This document shows, one piece after another, positions 1 to 6,050 of a stretch of 11,979 bases of DNA. The DNA is from an uncultured Slackia sp. GTDB lineage: Bacteria; Actinomycetota; Coriobacteriia; Coriobacteriales; Eggerthellaceae. Below the pieces are notes generated by a model, which was not told where the DNA came from, searched no databases, and worked only from the letters and a program-made list of their open reading frames with translations. The stretch spans positions 1-11,979 of the forward strand of contig CALBLG010000086.1 of NCBI GenBank assembly GCA_937895975.1, given 5' to 3'. Both the position numbers and the translations under genes were made by a program. Every line of letters begins with the position of its first letter. The stretch's first letter is position 1.

Positions 1-1
1 G

Positions 2-628
2 AAGCACTATACCATCGACGACAACGACAAGGCGGCGGTTTACGGCACCGTGGCCGCCATCAATGCGCAGCAGCAGCTGTCCGGGCCTGCGGGCAAGGGC
101 TCGCCGAAACTCCCCGATGGCGCGCTCGACTATGCGGTCGCCGAATTGTCCGACGCCCAGGAGGCCGAGTTGGAATCCGCCTTCGATGTCGCTAGCGAGC
201 GCTACGTGCTTACGCTCGATGCCATGAGCCATCTCGACGATGTGTATCGGGTGGTGCAAGGGGCCAAACCCTGGTTGCTTGCCGCGCTTATCGCCGCTGC
301 CGTTTGCTGCACGGCGGTTGGCTTCCGGGCAGGCAAGCGCGGGCTTGCTCGCGTGCTTATAGCTGCTGGCGCAGCGGTGCTTGTCGCATTCGCGGTGCTG
401 GCGGCTTGGGTCGCGGTCGATTTCGACGGCTTTTTCGCAACGTTCCATTCGCTGTTCTTCGCGGCGGGCACGTGGACGTTCAGCTGGGATTCCCTGCTCA
501 TCTGCATGTACCCGCCTGAATTTTGGATTGGCATGGGGGCCATTTGGCTTGTGGCGACGGTTGCGTGTTGCGCCGTTTGCCTTATTATTGGAAGGCTGCT
601 GCGCAAAGGGTCAACCCAAAGCGCTTAG
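2..628 (+). CDS. DUF1461 (TIGR01906-type) integral membrane protein, 5'-truncated by the window
   Basis: The frame is open from the first bases of the window, so the true start lies upstream; a GTG at position 50 is only an internal valine codon. About 208 residues are visible. The first ~90 are hydrophilic and probably extracytoplasmic, ending in a conserved-looking patch with the run SHLDDV. Three hydrophobic segments follow at about residues 90-108, 117-138 and 174-199, with a basic C-terminal tail. Between the second and third lies a Phe/Trp-rich block (FHSLFF, GTWTF, DSLLICMYPPEFW) that I recognise as the hallmark of the DUF1461/TIGR01906 family. Family members usually have one more N-terminal membrane helix, which would be the missing part. 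Function is unknown. It lies 24 nt upstream of gltX on the same strand, so co-transcription is likely. The family call is from memory of the motif. Confidence 0.8.
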   Translation, partial: KHYTIDDNDKAAVYGTVAAINAQQQLSGPAGKGSPKLPDGALDYAVAELSDAQEAELESAFDVASERYVLTLDAMSHLDDVYRVVQGAKPWLLAALIAAAVCCTAVGFRAGKRGLARVLIAAGAAVLVAFAVLAAWVAVDFDGFFATFHSLFFAAGTWTFSWDSLLICMYPPEFWIGMGAIWLVATVACCAVCLIIGRLLRKGSTQSA

Positions 629-652
629 ATACTATTGGAAGGATAGATTCGT

Positions 653-2236
653 ATGGCAGATACAACCTCTGGCGTGCGCGTTCGCTTCGCGCCCTCGCCT
701 ACGGGCAAGCTTCACATCGGCGGCGCCCGCACGGCCATCTACAACTGGGCATTCGCCCGCGCCATGGGCGGCACGTTCGTGCTGCGCATCGAGGACACCG
801 ATCCCGAGCGCTCCACCGAGGAAAACACGCAAATCATTCTGCGCGCCATGCGCTGGCTTGGTTTGGATTGGGACGAAGGTCCCGAGGTCGGAGGAGATTT
901 CGGTCCGTACAAGCAGACCGAGCGCTTCGACACCTATACCGCCGCGCTGGAGCAGCTGAAGGCAAAGGGCGCGGTGTATCCGTGCTTCTGCACGAAGGAA
1001 ACGCTCGACGCCAAGCGCGAGGCCGCCGAAAAAACCGAGGGCGGCTACTCGGGCTACGACCGCACGTGCCGCGACATCGACCCGGTCGAAGCGCAGCGGC
1101 GCATAGATGCGGGCGAGCCGCATGTGTGGCGCCTGAAGGTTCCCGAAAACCATGGCCCCATCGAATTCGACGACGCGGTCTATGGACACATGAGCTTCCC
1201 GGCCGACGTGATGGACGACATGATTCTGGTGCGCACCGACGGCACTCCCACGTATAACTTCGCAGTGGTCTGCGACGATGCGAACATGCGCATCACGCAC
1301 GTCATTCGCGGCGACGACCACTTGTCGAACACCCCGCGCCAGATCCTGATTTATGAAGCCTTGGGCCTTACTCCGCCCATTTTTGCGCATCTGTCCATGA
1401 TTCTGGGCGCCGACGGAAAGAAGCTTTCCAAGCGCCACGGCGCCACAAGCGTCGAGGAATACGCCGCCCGCGGCTATCTGCCCGATACGATGGTGAACTT
1501 CCTGGCGCTTCTGGGTTGGAGCCTCGACGGCGAGACGACCATCATTCCGCGCGATGTGCTGTGCAGCAAGTTCAGCCTCGAGCGCATCACGAAGAAAGAC
1601 GCCGTGTTCGACGAGACGAAACTCGATTGGATGAACGGCCAATACATCAAGAATATGGATGCGGCCGAATGGGTGAAGCTGTCTACGCCGTGGATCGCCG
1701 AGGCCCGCGCCGCCGGCCAGGCCGCAGCTGTTGGCGCGCACATCGTTGACGCCGCCGAGGCCGAGCCCTTCGAGCTCGATAAGGATGCCAAGGCTGCCGT
1801 TATAGAGCAAACTGCGGCCGACATCGAAGCGCGTCCTGCGTTCTATCAGGCGCTTTACCCGCTGCTCGCCGAGCGCGAGACGTCGCTTTCCGACGTTGCC
1901 CAGAAGATGCCGTATATGTTCTGGGGCAAAAACGTCGTGCTTGATGCGAAAAGCGTCAAGAAGGTGCTGCAAAAGGAAGGCGCCCGCGCCGACGAAGCGT
2001 TGCGTGCGTGCCGCGAGGTGCTTGCCAATGCCGAGACGTGGGAATGCGACCCGCTGCAGGAAGCGTGCCGAGCGCTTTGCGAGCCCATGGAGATGAAGCC
2101 CAAGCTCATGTTCCAGCCGCTGCGCGTCGCCGTGTGCGGCAACATGGTGAGCCCGCCGCTGTTCGAGAGCATCGAACTGCTGCCGCGCGAAGATGTGCTT
2201 GCCCGCATCGACGCGACGCTTGCCGCCGCGTTCTAG
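653..2236 (+). CDS. gltX: Glutamyl-tRNA synthetase
   Basis: Class I aminoacyl-tRNA synthetase that charges tRNA with glutamate in the cytoplasm. The 527-residue product starts with the family signature RFAPSPTG, followed by the HIGH-type motif HIGG at residues 21-24. The KMSKS-type loop KLSKR lies at 257-261, in the context ILGADGKKLSKRHGA. A C-x-C pair at C111/C113 and Y135-x3-C139 match the pattern of the zinc-binding insertion seen in part of the GluRS family. The last ~170 residues are the helical anticodon-binding part. Length is slightly above the usual 470-500. A good ribosome-binding site (GGAAGGA) ends 9 nt before the ATG. Whether it is discriminating or also charges tRNA-Gln depends on GatCAB elsewhere in the genome, which cannot be seen here. 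Confidence 0.97.
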   Translation: MADTTSGVRVRFAPSPTGKLHIGGARTAIYNWAFARAMGGTFVLRIEDTDPERSTEENTQIILRAMRWLGLDWDEGPEVGGDFGPYKQTERFDTYTAALEQLKAKGAVYPCFCTKETLDAKREAAEKTEGGYSGYDRTCRDIDPVEAQRRIDAGEPHVWRLKVPENHGPIEFDDAVYGHMSFPADVMDDMILVRTDGTPTYNFAVVCDDANMRITHVIRGDDHLSNTPRQILIYEALGLTPPIFAHLSMILGADGKKLSKRHGATSVEEYAARGYLPDTMVNFLALLGWSLDGETTIIPRDVLCSKFSLERITKKDAVFDETKLDWMNGQYIKNMDAAEWVKLSTPWIAEARAAGQAAAVGAHIVDAAEAEPFELDKDAKAAVIEQTAADIEARPAFYQALYPLLAERETSLSDVAQKMPYMFWGKNVVLDAKSVKKVLQKEGARADEALRACREVLANAETWECDPLQEACRALCEPMEMKPKLMFQPLRVAVCGNMVSPPLFESIELLPREDVLARIDATLAAAF

Positions 2237-2252
2237 GAAAAACATCGGCAGA

Positions 2253-2290
2253 GCGGGTCAAAGGGGCTGTCCTTTTGGCCCGCCTTGTTT
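2253..2290 (+). terminator. Probable intrinsic terminator after gltX
   Basis: Imperfect hairpin with left arm at 2253-2264 (GCGGGTCAAAGG) and right arm at 2271-2283 (CCTTTTGGCCCGC). It contains a G.U pair and a one-base bulge, and is followed by CTTGTTT. It starts 16 nt after the gltX stop codon. The T-tract is short and interrupted, so termination may be partial. Confidence 0.45.
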
Positions 2291-2343
2291 CAATGCAGGC
2301 GTTTTGCGTCCTGCTTGCTGCATGAAGGGGGTTTCTCGCAGCT

Positions 2344-3411
2344 ATGAGAATAATCACGATTCCCGAGTTGTGCGCACGTGCTCATGGCGCCGATTGCCAA
2401 CGTTGCCGCATTGCGTGCCCTGCGGACGCCATAGCGTTCAACGAATCGAACGAGCCCGTCATCGATGCGTCCGCGTGCACCAAATGCGCGGTGTGCATGG
2501 GCGTTTGCGATGCGTTCTCCACGTCGTCGGTCACCGTGCAACGTTTGTACGAGCATCTGCGCAAAGTTGCGATGCGCGGCGAAATCGTGTATTTGACCTG
2601 CGAGGAAAATATATTCCCAGGTTTCTCGCCCGCGAAAAACGTCACAGTGCTGCCTTGCTTGGCGGCTATGCCGGCAGAGTTGTGGACGCTGCTTCTGGCG
2701 CAAAACGTTCCCGTGTGCGTGGCGTGTGATTTGAAGTATTGCGAAGATTGTCGACGCGCCTCGAAACGTGGCGAGCTGTTGTTCACGCGCGCCATAGAGG
2801 TGGCCGAGGCGCAAACGGGCGGGGAAGTGCATTTCGATCGCGAAATCCCCGAGCTCGTCGATGCGGTGCAGGCCGTTACCGATGAGGAATTCGACCGTCG
2901 CGCGGCATTCGACAGCGTGAAAGACGATGCAGTCGACATCATTTCGGGCAAACGCCGCCTGAAACAGTCCGACACGTTGAAAGAGGCCTATCGCAAAAAA
3001 GAGCGGGCGCGCATGCGCGACGCTTTGAACCTGACCGATGGCGAATACCTCAGCGACGCACTTGAAAAGGGCAGGTCGAGCCGTGTAATGCCGCCCCGTC
3101 GCCGTATGCTGCTCGAGGCGTACGCCGCGCTTCCGAATATGGCCGAAAACGTCGATATCGACGTCAGCGCTACCGACCGCTCTTCATGCGTGGAGTGCCT
3201 TGATTGCGTGGGCGCGTGCGTGTCGGGTGCACGCATCGCCACGAAGGAAGGGCATCTGGAATACGACGCTCGCTACTGCATCGGCTGCGGCGCGTGCGAG
3301 GCGGCGTGTCCGCGCAATGCCATCGAGCTGGTCGAGGCGTCGTTCGCCGACCTTATGCCCGACGGTCCCGGCAAGTCGGCAATCGAACCCGACTTGGCCG
3401 ACTACGAGTAG
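2344..3411 (+). CDS. Multi-cluster 4Fe-4S ferredoxin-like protein of unknown role
   Basis: A 355-residue soluble protein with 4Fe-4S binding patterns at both ends. N-terminal pair: C10-x7-C18-x2-C21-x3-C25-P, a wide first spacing that I associate with NapF-type ferredoxins, then a standard C45-x2-C48-x2-C51-x3-C55. C-terminal pair: C282-x2-C285-x2-C288-x3-C292 and C312-x2-C315-x2-C318-x3-C322-P. The middle carries six more cysteines (C86, C105, C125, C128, C133, C136) in a layout faintly like the MvhD/FlpD electron-transfer domain, then a charged, probably helical linker (about 170-275). No signal peptide or membrane segment is visible, so it is probably cytoplasmic. It likely relays electrons, but the partner is not in the window. 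The ATG at 2344 has a purine-rich AAGGGGG about 12 nt upstream, a rather long spacing. The gene stands alone between a terminator and a convergent regulator. Confidence 0.85.
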   Translation: MRIITIPELCARAHGADCQRCRIACPADAIAFNESNEPVIDASACTKCAVCMGVCDAFSTSSVTVQRLYEHLRKVAMRGEIVYLTCEENIFPGFSPAKNVTVLPCLAAMPAELWTLLLAQNVPVCVACDLKYCEDCRRASKRGELLFTRAIEVAEAQTGGEVHFDREIPELVDAVQAVTDEEFDRRAAFDSVKDDAVDIISGKRRLKQSDTLKEAYRKKERARMRDALNLTDGEYLSDALEKGRSSRVMPPRRRMLLEAYAALPNMAENVDIDVSATDRSSCVECLDCVGACVSGARIATKEGHLEYDARYCIGCGACEAACPRNAIELVEASFADLMPDGPGKSAIEPDLADYE

Positions 3412-3427
3412 ATTTCGTTTGTCGTCT

Positions 3428-3594
3428 GAGCTTTTCGCCATATACCCCGCCCCTCACAACGTTCCAGGCGTTCGGGTCGAGCCATATGGCGAAAAGCTCG
3501 CTGTGACGAATACGGCAGAACAGCGACAAGCGGGCCCTGCTCCTATTCCTGAACGCCTGGAACGTTGTGAAGGAATGGGAGCAGGGCCCGCTTG
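3428..3594. repeat. Interleaved inverted repeats: three abutting hairpins with complementary loops
   Basis: Arm A (3428-3443) and A' (3484-3499) are a perfect 16-bp inverted repeat. Arm D (3498-3504) and D' (3520-3526) form 7 bp. Arm C (3527-3550) and C' (3571-3594) form 24 bp with one G.U mismatch. The loop of C is exactly 3551-3570, and these 20 nt are the perfect reverse complement of 3454-3473, which lies in the loop of A. The order is therefore A-B-A'-D-D'-C-B'-C'. Two folds compete: three separate hairpins, possibly with kissing loops, or a long B-B' stem. The block fills most of the gap between two convergent genes. It has no open reading frame that looks coding. Confidence 0.9.
3527..3594. 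terminator. Probable bidirectional terminator hairpin between convergent genes
   Basis: A 24-bp GC-rich stem closed by AAGCGGG...CCCGCTT, the same arm style as the clear terminator after metK. It lies between the 3' end of the Fe-S gene and the 3' end of tetR, where a two-way terminator is expected. There is no real T-tract on either side and the 20-nt loop is large, so the terminator role is inferred from position and stem only. Confidence 0.45.
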
Positions 3595-3617
3595 ACGTAG
3601 GTCAATCCGACCCAGGT

Positions 3618-4196
3618 CTACTTCGAGAGCAGCCCATCTAAGCCGCTCGTCAAGGCCAGCGATATGTCTTTCGCGATGGATTCGAACGGCACGTCGTCGC
3701 CTGCGTTGTACCAGCTTTCGTAGGCTTGGAACAGGCCTCCCAAGAAAAATCGCACGTAGTAGCCCAGGTTTTTCTTCGGGGGAAGCCCCTGCTCTTCGCG
3801 GGCCTTTGCTATGAAATTCTCGAGCTGAGGTTGGGCGGCGTCGATGAGGTGCGAGATGGGAAGCTTTCGCATGAACAGCGGATTGAACAGCCTGGCCTCG
3901 CGGTAACTTTCCCCCAATGCCTGCGCTATGGCGTCTGCGTCGAGCGGCCGTTTCTCGAAAAGCCCGCGTTCCGCAATCGTTTGCACAGTGCGCTGCGCAT
4001 GCTGCTTCGTCATGCTGTCGAGCACGTCTTCCACGGACGAGTAATGCAGATAGAACGTTTTGCGATTGATGTTCGCCTCTTTCGCGATGGCGCTTACCGT
4101 GATTTTCGAGTAGTCGGTTTCGGCGACGAGTTTCTCGAATGCGTCTTCTATCGCTTTCTTCGTTCTGGCAACGCGTCGGTCCACTTTATCCGCCAT
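3618..4196 (-). CDS. TetR/AcrR-family transcriptional regulator
   Basis: A 192-residue protein with the usual TetR layout. The N-terminal DNA-binding domain has its helix-turn-helix at about residues 32-51 (ITVSAIAKEANINRKTFYLHY), where the T-F-Y-x-H-Y recognition-helix ending is typical. The helical ligand/dimer domain follows, with the segment YYVRFFLGGLFQAYESWY near 146-164 resembling the DhaS-type C-terminal domain. The ATG (4194-4196) has AGAAGG about 8 nt upstream on the minus strand. The gene is divergent from the radical SAM gene, so it probably represses that gene and itself through palindromes in the shared 225-nt region. The ligand cannot be told. The 3' end faces the Fe-S gene across the structured element. 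Confidence 0.93.
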   Translation of the reverse strand: MADKVDRRVARTKKAIEDAFEKLVAETDYSKITVSAIAKEANINRKTFYLHYSSVEDVLDSMTKQHAQRTVQTIAERGLFEKRPLDADAIAQALGESYREARLFNPLFMRKLPISHLIDAAQPQLENFIAKAREEQGLPPKKNLGYYVRFFLGGLFQAYESWYNAGDDVPFESIAKDISLALTSGLDGLLSK

Positions 4197-4219
4197 AGTG
4201 CACGCCTTCTCTATATCTC

Positions 4220-4244
4220 AAACCGTTGTGACTTTGGTTTAACC
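4220..4244. promoter_or_regulatory. Candidate operator near tetR start
   Basis: AAACC (4220-4224) and GGTTT (4236-4240) form an interrupted 21-bp dyad with a matching GT/AC pair near the centre. GGTTTAACC (4236-4244) is itself a short palindrome. The site lies 24-48 bp upstream of the tetR start, where an autoregulatory operator would be expected. The symmetry is incomplete, so this is a weak candidate. Confidence 0.3.
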
Positions 4245-4341
4245 CCATTTGCGCTGTGTGTGGGGCTAAATGCTCAATATCTTCCACATTGGCAATTGTC
4301 GTCATGAAATCTTTTCCCAATAATAGCCACATGAGCAAAAA

Positions 4342-4372
4342 ACCACAAGTGTGGTGTAGAACTCATATGAGT
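4342..4372. promoter_or_regulatory. Two tandem palindromes upstream of the radical SAM gene, candidate TetR operators
   Basis: ACCACAAGTGTGGT (4342-4355) has 6-bp perfect arms around a 2-bp centre. ACTCATATGAGT (4361-4372) is a perfect 12-bp palindrome. Their centres are 18 bp apart, nearly two helical turns. The region is AT-rich compared with the rest of the window and ends 49 nt before the radical SAM start codon; AT-rich stretches just downstream (TATTAA, TATATA) could supply the -10 box. Binding by the divergent TetR protein is inferred from position. Confidence 0.45.
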
Positions 4373-4421
4373 ACCTATTAATTGCGTTTATATATGGAAT
4401 TCGACTCAAAGGGGGAAGGCT

Positions 4422-5882
4422 ATGACGGTTATAGACGGTGTGAAGCGCGCGGCTTACTGCAAGATGGTGGACTACTTGTTCGAAGATCCTGAAAACAGGT
4501 TTCCGAAAGCGATGGAAATGGTCGACAAAGCCGCGCCGCACGATTTGTTTCCCAGCCAGCGCGAAGCGTTCCGCAACGCCATCGCCTCGAAAAACAATTG
4601 GTATCAGCTGCTTATGCGTATCGCCCATTTGAACCCCGAAGTGCGCAACCGCCTGATCAACTCGTTTCTCGTTGACTCGAACCTCATGGTATGGGGCGAG
4701 CAGGAAAAGAACCGCGACAAGTACGAATGCAATATCCCCTGGGCGATTTTGCTCGACCCCACGAGCGCTTGCAACCTGCATTGCACGGGGTGCTGGGCTG
4801 CGGAATACGGCCACAAGCTGAATCTGAGCTACGACGACATCAACTCGATCATCGAGCAGGGCAAGGCCCTTGGCACTCACGTGTACATCTACACGGGCGG
4901 CGAGCCCCTTGTGCGCAAGCGCGACCTCATTCGCTTGTGCGAGGCGCACCCCGATTGCGCATTTTTGTGTTTCACAAACGCTACGCTGATTGACGGGGAA
5001 TTCTGCCAAGAGATGATTCGCGTGGCGAATTTCGTGCCCGCCATTTCTGCCGAAGGCTTTGAGGAAGCCACCGATTCGCGCCGCGGCCAAGGCGTATTCC
5101 AAAAAGTGTCCAATGCGATGGCCTTGCTGCGCGAGCATGGCCTGCCGTTCGGCGTTTCGTGCTGCTACACCTCGCAAAACGCCAATTCCATTGCCAGCGA
5201 GGAGTACTTCGATTGGCTTATCGACCAAGGCGCTTTGTTCGCGTGGATTTTCTCGTTCATGCCCGTTGGCCACGATTCCACGCCTGACCTCATTCCCAGC
5301 GCGCAGCAGCGCGAGCATCTGTACCGTTTCGTGCGCGAGATGCGCTTGACCAAGCCCCTGTTCACGCTCGATTTCCAAGACGACGGGGAATTCGTGGGCG
5401 GCTGCATTGCGGGCGGGCGTCGCTACCTGCACATCAACGCGGCTGGCGACGTTGAGCCGTGCGTATTCGCGCATTACTCCAACGCGAATATCCACGATAC
5501 AAGCCTGCTTGACGCGTTGCGCTCGCCCATTTTCATGGAATACTACCGCGAGCAGCCTTTCAACGCCAATTACCTGCGTCCGTGCCCCATTTTGGAAAAC
5601 TCCGGCATGCTGGCCGACATGGTCGCGCGTTCGGGCACGAAATCGACCGATTTGGTGCACGAGGAATCGGCCGAGGAACTGTGCTCGAAAACCGAACAAT
5701 TCAGCAGGGAATGGGCGCCGGTGGCCAAACGCCTGTGGAACAACCCGTGCGACCCGATGCACGGCAAGCGCATGACCGAAACGCAGGGCATGGCGCAGGC
5801 CGATATGAATAAATTCGAGCGCCTGCAAAACAATGGCTACCCCATACATTACAACGGCGGAATTTCGGTGAAGGAAGGCTAG
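4422..5882 (+). CDS. Radical SAM enzyme with C-terminal SPASM-like cysteines, function unknown
   Basis: A 486-residue cytoplasmic protein. The radical SAM cluster motif C117-x3-C121-x2-C124 (CNLHCTGC) binds the 4Fe-4S cluster that cleaves S-adenosylmethionine, and the SAM-contacting GGEP motif is at 159-162. The first ~100 residues are a helical extension. C-terminal cysteines C328, C347 (in GDVEPC) and C388 resemble a reduced SPASM/Twitch auxiliary-cluster region, though with fewer cysteines than a full SPASM domain. More cysteines follow in the tail (ELCSKT, NNPCDP). SPASM enzymes often act on peptides or proteins, but no precursor peptide gene is visible, so I assign no substrate. The ATG at 4422 follows a strong purine run (AAAGGGGG). 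It is divergent from tetR, its probable regulator, and lies upstream of metK, which makes the SAM it uses. Confidence 0.9.
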   Translation: MTVIDGVKRAAYCKMVDYLFEDPENRFPKAMEMVDKAAPHDLFPSQREAFRNAIASKNNWYQLLMRIAHLNPEVRNRLINSFLVDSNLMVWGEQEKNRDKYECNIPWAILLDPTSACNLHCTGCWAAEYGHKLNLSYDDINSIIEQGKALGTHVYIYTGGEPLVRKRDLIRLCEAHPDCAFLCFTNATLIDGEFCQEMIRVANFVPAISAEGFEEATDSRRGQGVFQKVSNAMALLREHGLPFGVSCCYTSQNANSIASEEYFDWLIDQGALFAWIFSFMPVGHDSTPDLIPSAQQREHLYRFVREMRLTKPLFTLDFQDDGEFVGGCIAGGRRYLHINAAGDVEPCVFAHYSNANIHDTSLLDALRSPIFMEYYREQPFNANYLRPCPILENSGMLADMVARSGTKSTDLVHEESAEELCSKTEQFSREWAPVAKRLWNNPCDPMHGKRMTETQGMAQADMNKFERLQNNGYPIHYNGGISVKEG

Positions 5883-5883
5883 C

Positions 5884-5906
5884 CCACATCGGGCGTGTGG
5901 TATTTC
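5884..5906 (+). terminator. Weak terminator-like hairpin after the radical SAM gene
   Basis: CCACA (5884-5888) pairs with TGTGG (5896-5900), extended by one U.G pair, and is followed by TATTTCC. It begins right after the stop codon. The short stem and broken T-run make it a weak candidate; readthrough into the metK leader is possible. Confidence 0.3.
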
Positions 5907-5946
5907 CGCTAGTATGCACACTCGTGCGCTTGCATGCGCACCAGTA

Positions 5947-6035
5947 TTTATCAAGATCCGGGGGAGAGGGTTGGCTCGTCGATCCCGGTACCAACCGGGG
6001 GCAACACCCACGGTGGTCCCGCCAACAGCGATGAA
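5947..6035 (+). promoter_or_regulatory. Putative SAM riboswitch (SAM-I/SAM-IV superfamily, compact form) in the metK leader
   Basis: Outer stem P1 pairs TTTATC (5947-5952) with GATGAA (6030-6035). It is followed by AAGA, giving the S-box-like start UAUCAAGA. P2 pairs CCGGG (5958-5962) with CCCGG (5984-5988), enclosing AGAGGGTTGGC, close to the S-box core AGAGGGAcUGGC. Loop bases GTTGG (5970-5974) can form a pseudoknot with CCAAC (6022-6026). P3 pairs ACCGGGG (5994-6000) with CCC-A-CGGT (6007-6014). Only a tiny helix, if any, stands where P4 of SAM-I would be. The 3' strand of P1 is 1 nt from the metK ribosome-binding site, pointing to translational control by SAM. Assignment is by eye, without a covariance-model search. 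Confidence 0.78.
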
Positions 6036-6050
6036 GAAAGGATATTCCGA

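Noticed and set aside
50..52. GTG as the start of the first gene
   Set aside because: The frame is open to the window edge, there is no convincing ribosome-binding site before it, and the family normally has a further N-terminal membrane helix.
632..2245. Long antisense frame opposite gltX
   Set aside because: Same codon-register effect in a GC-rich gene. The sense strand is an unambiguous glutamyl-tRNA synthetase.
3428..3594. Insertion sequence or MITE with terminal inverted repeats
   Set aside because: The outermost ends of the block (3428 onward and back from 3594) are not inverted copies of each other, no target-site duplication is visible, and there is no transposase. The repeats are internal and interleaved instead.
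5934..6050. N-terminal extension of metK from an upstream in-frame ATG
   Set aside because: It would translate the riboswitch into residues unrelated to MetK. The ATG at 6051 has the ribosome-binding site and starts the conserved N-terminus.
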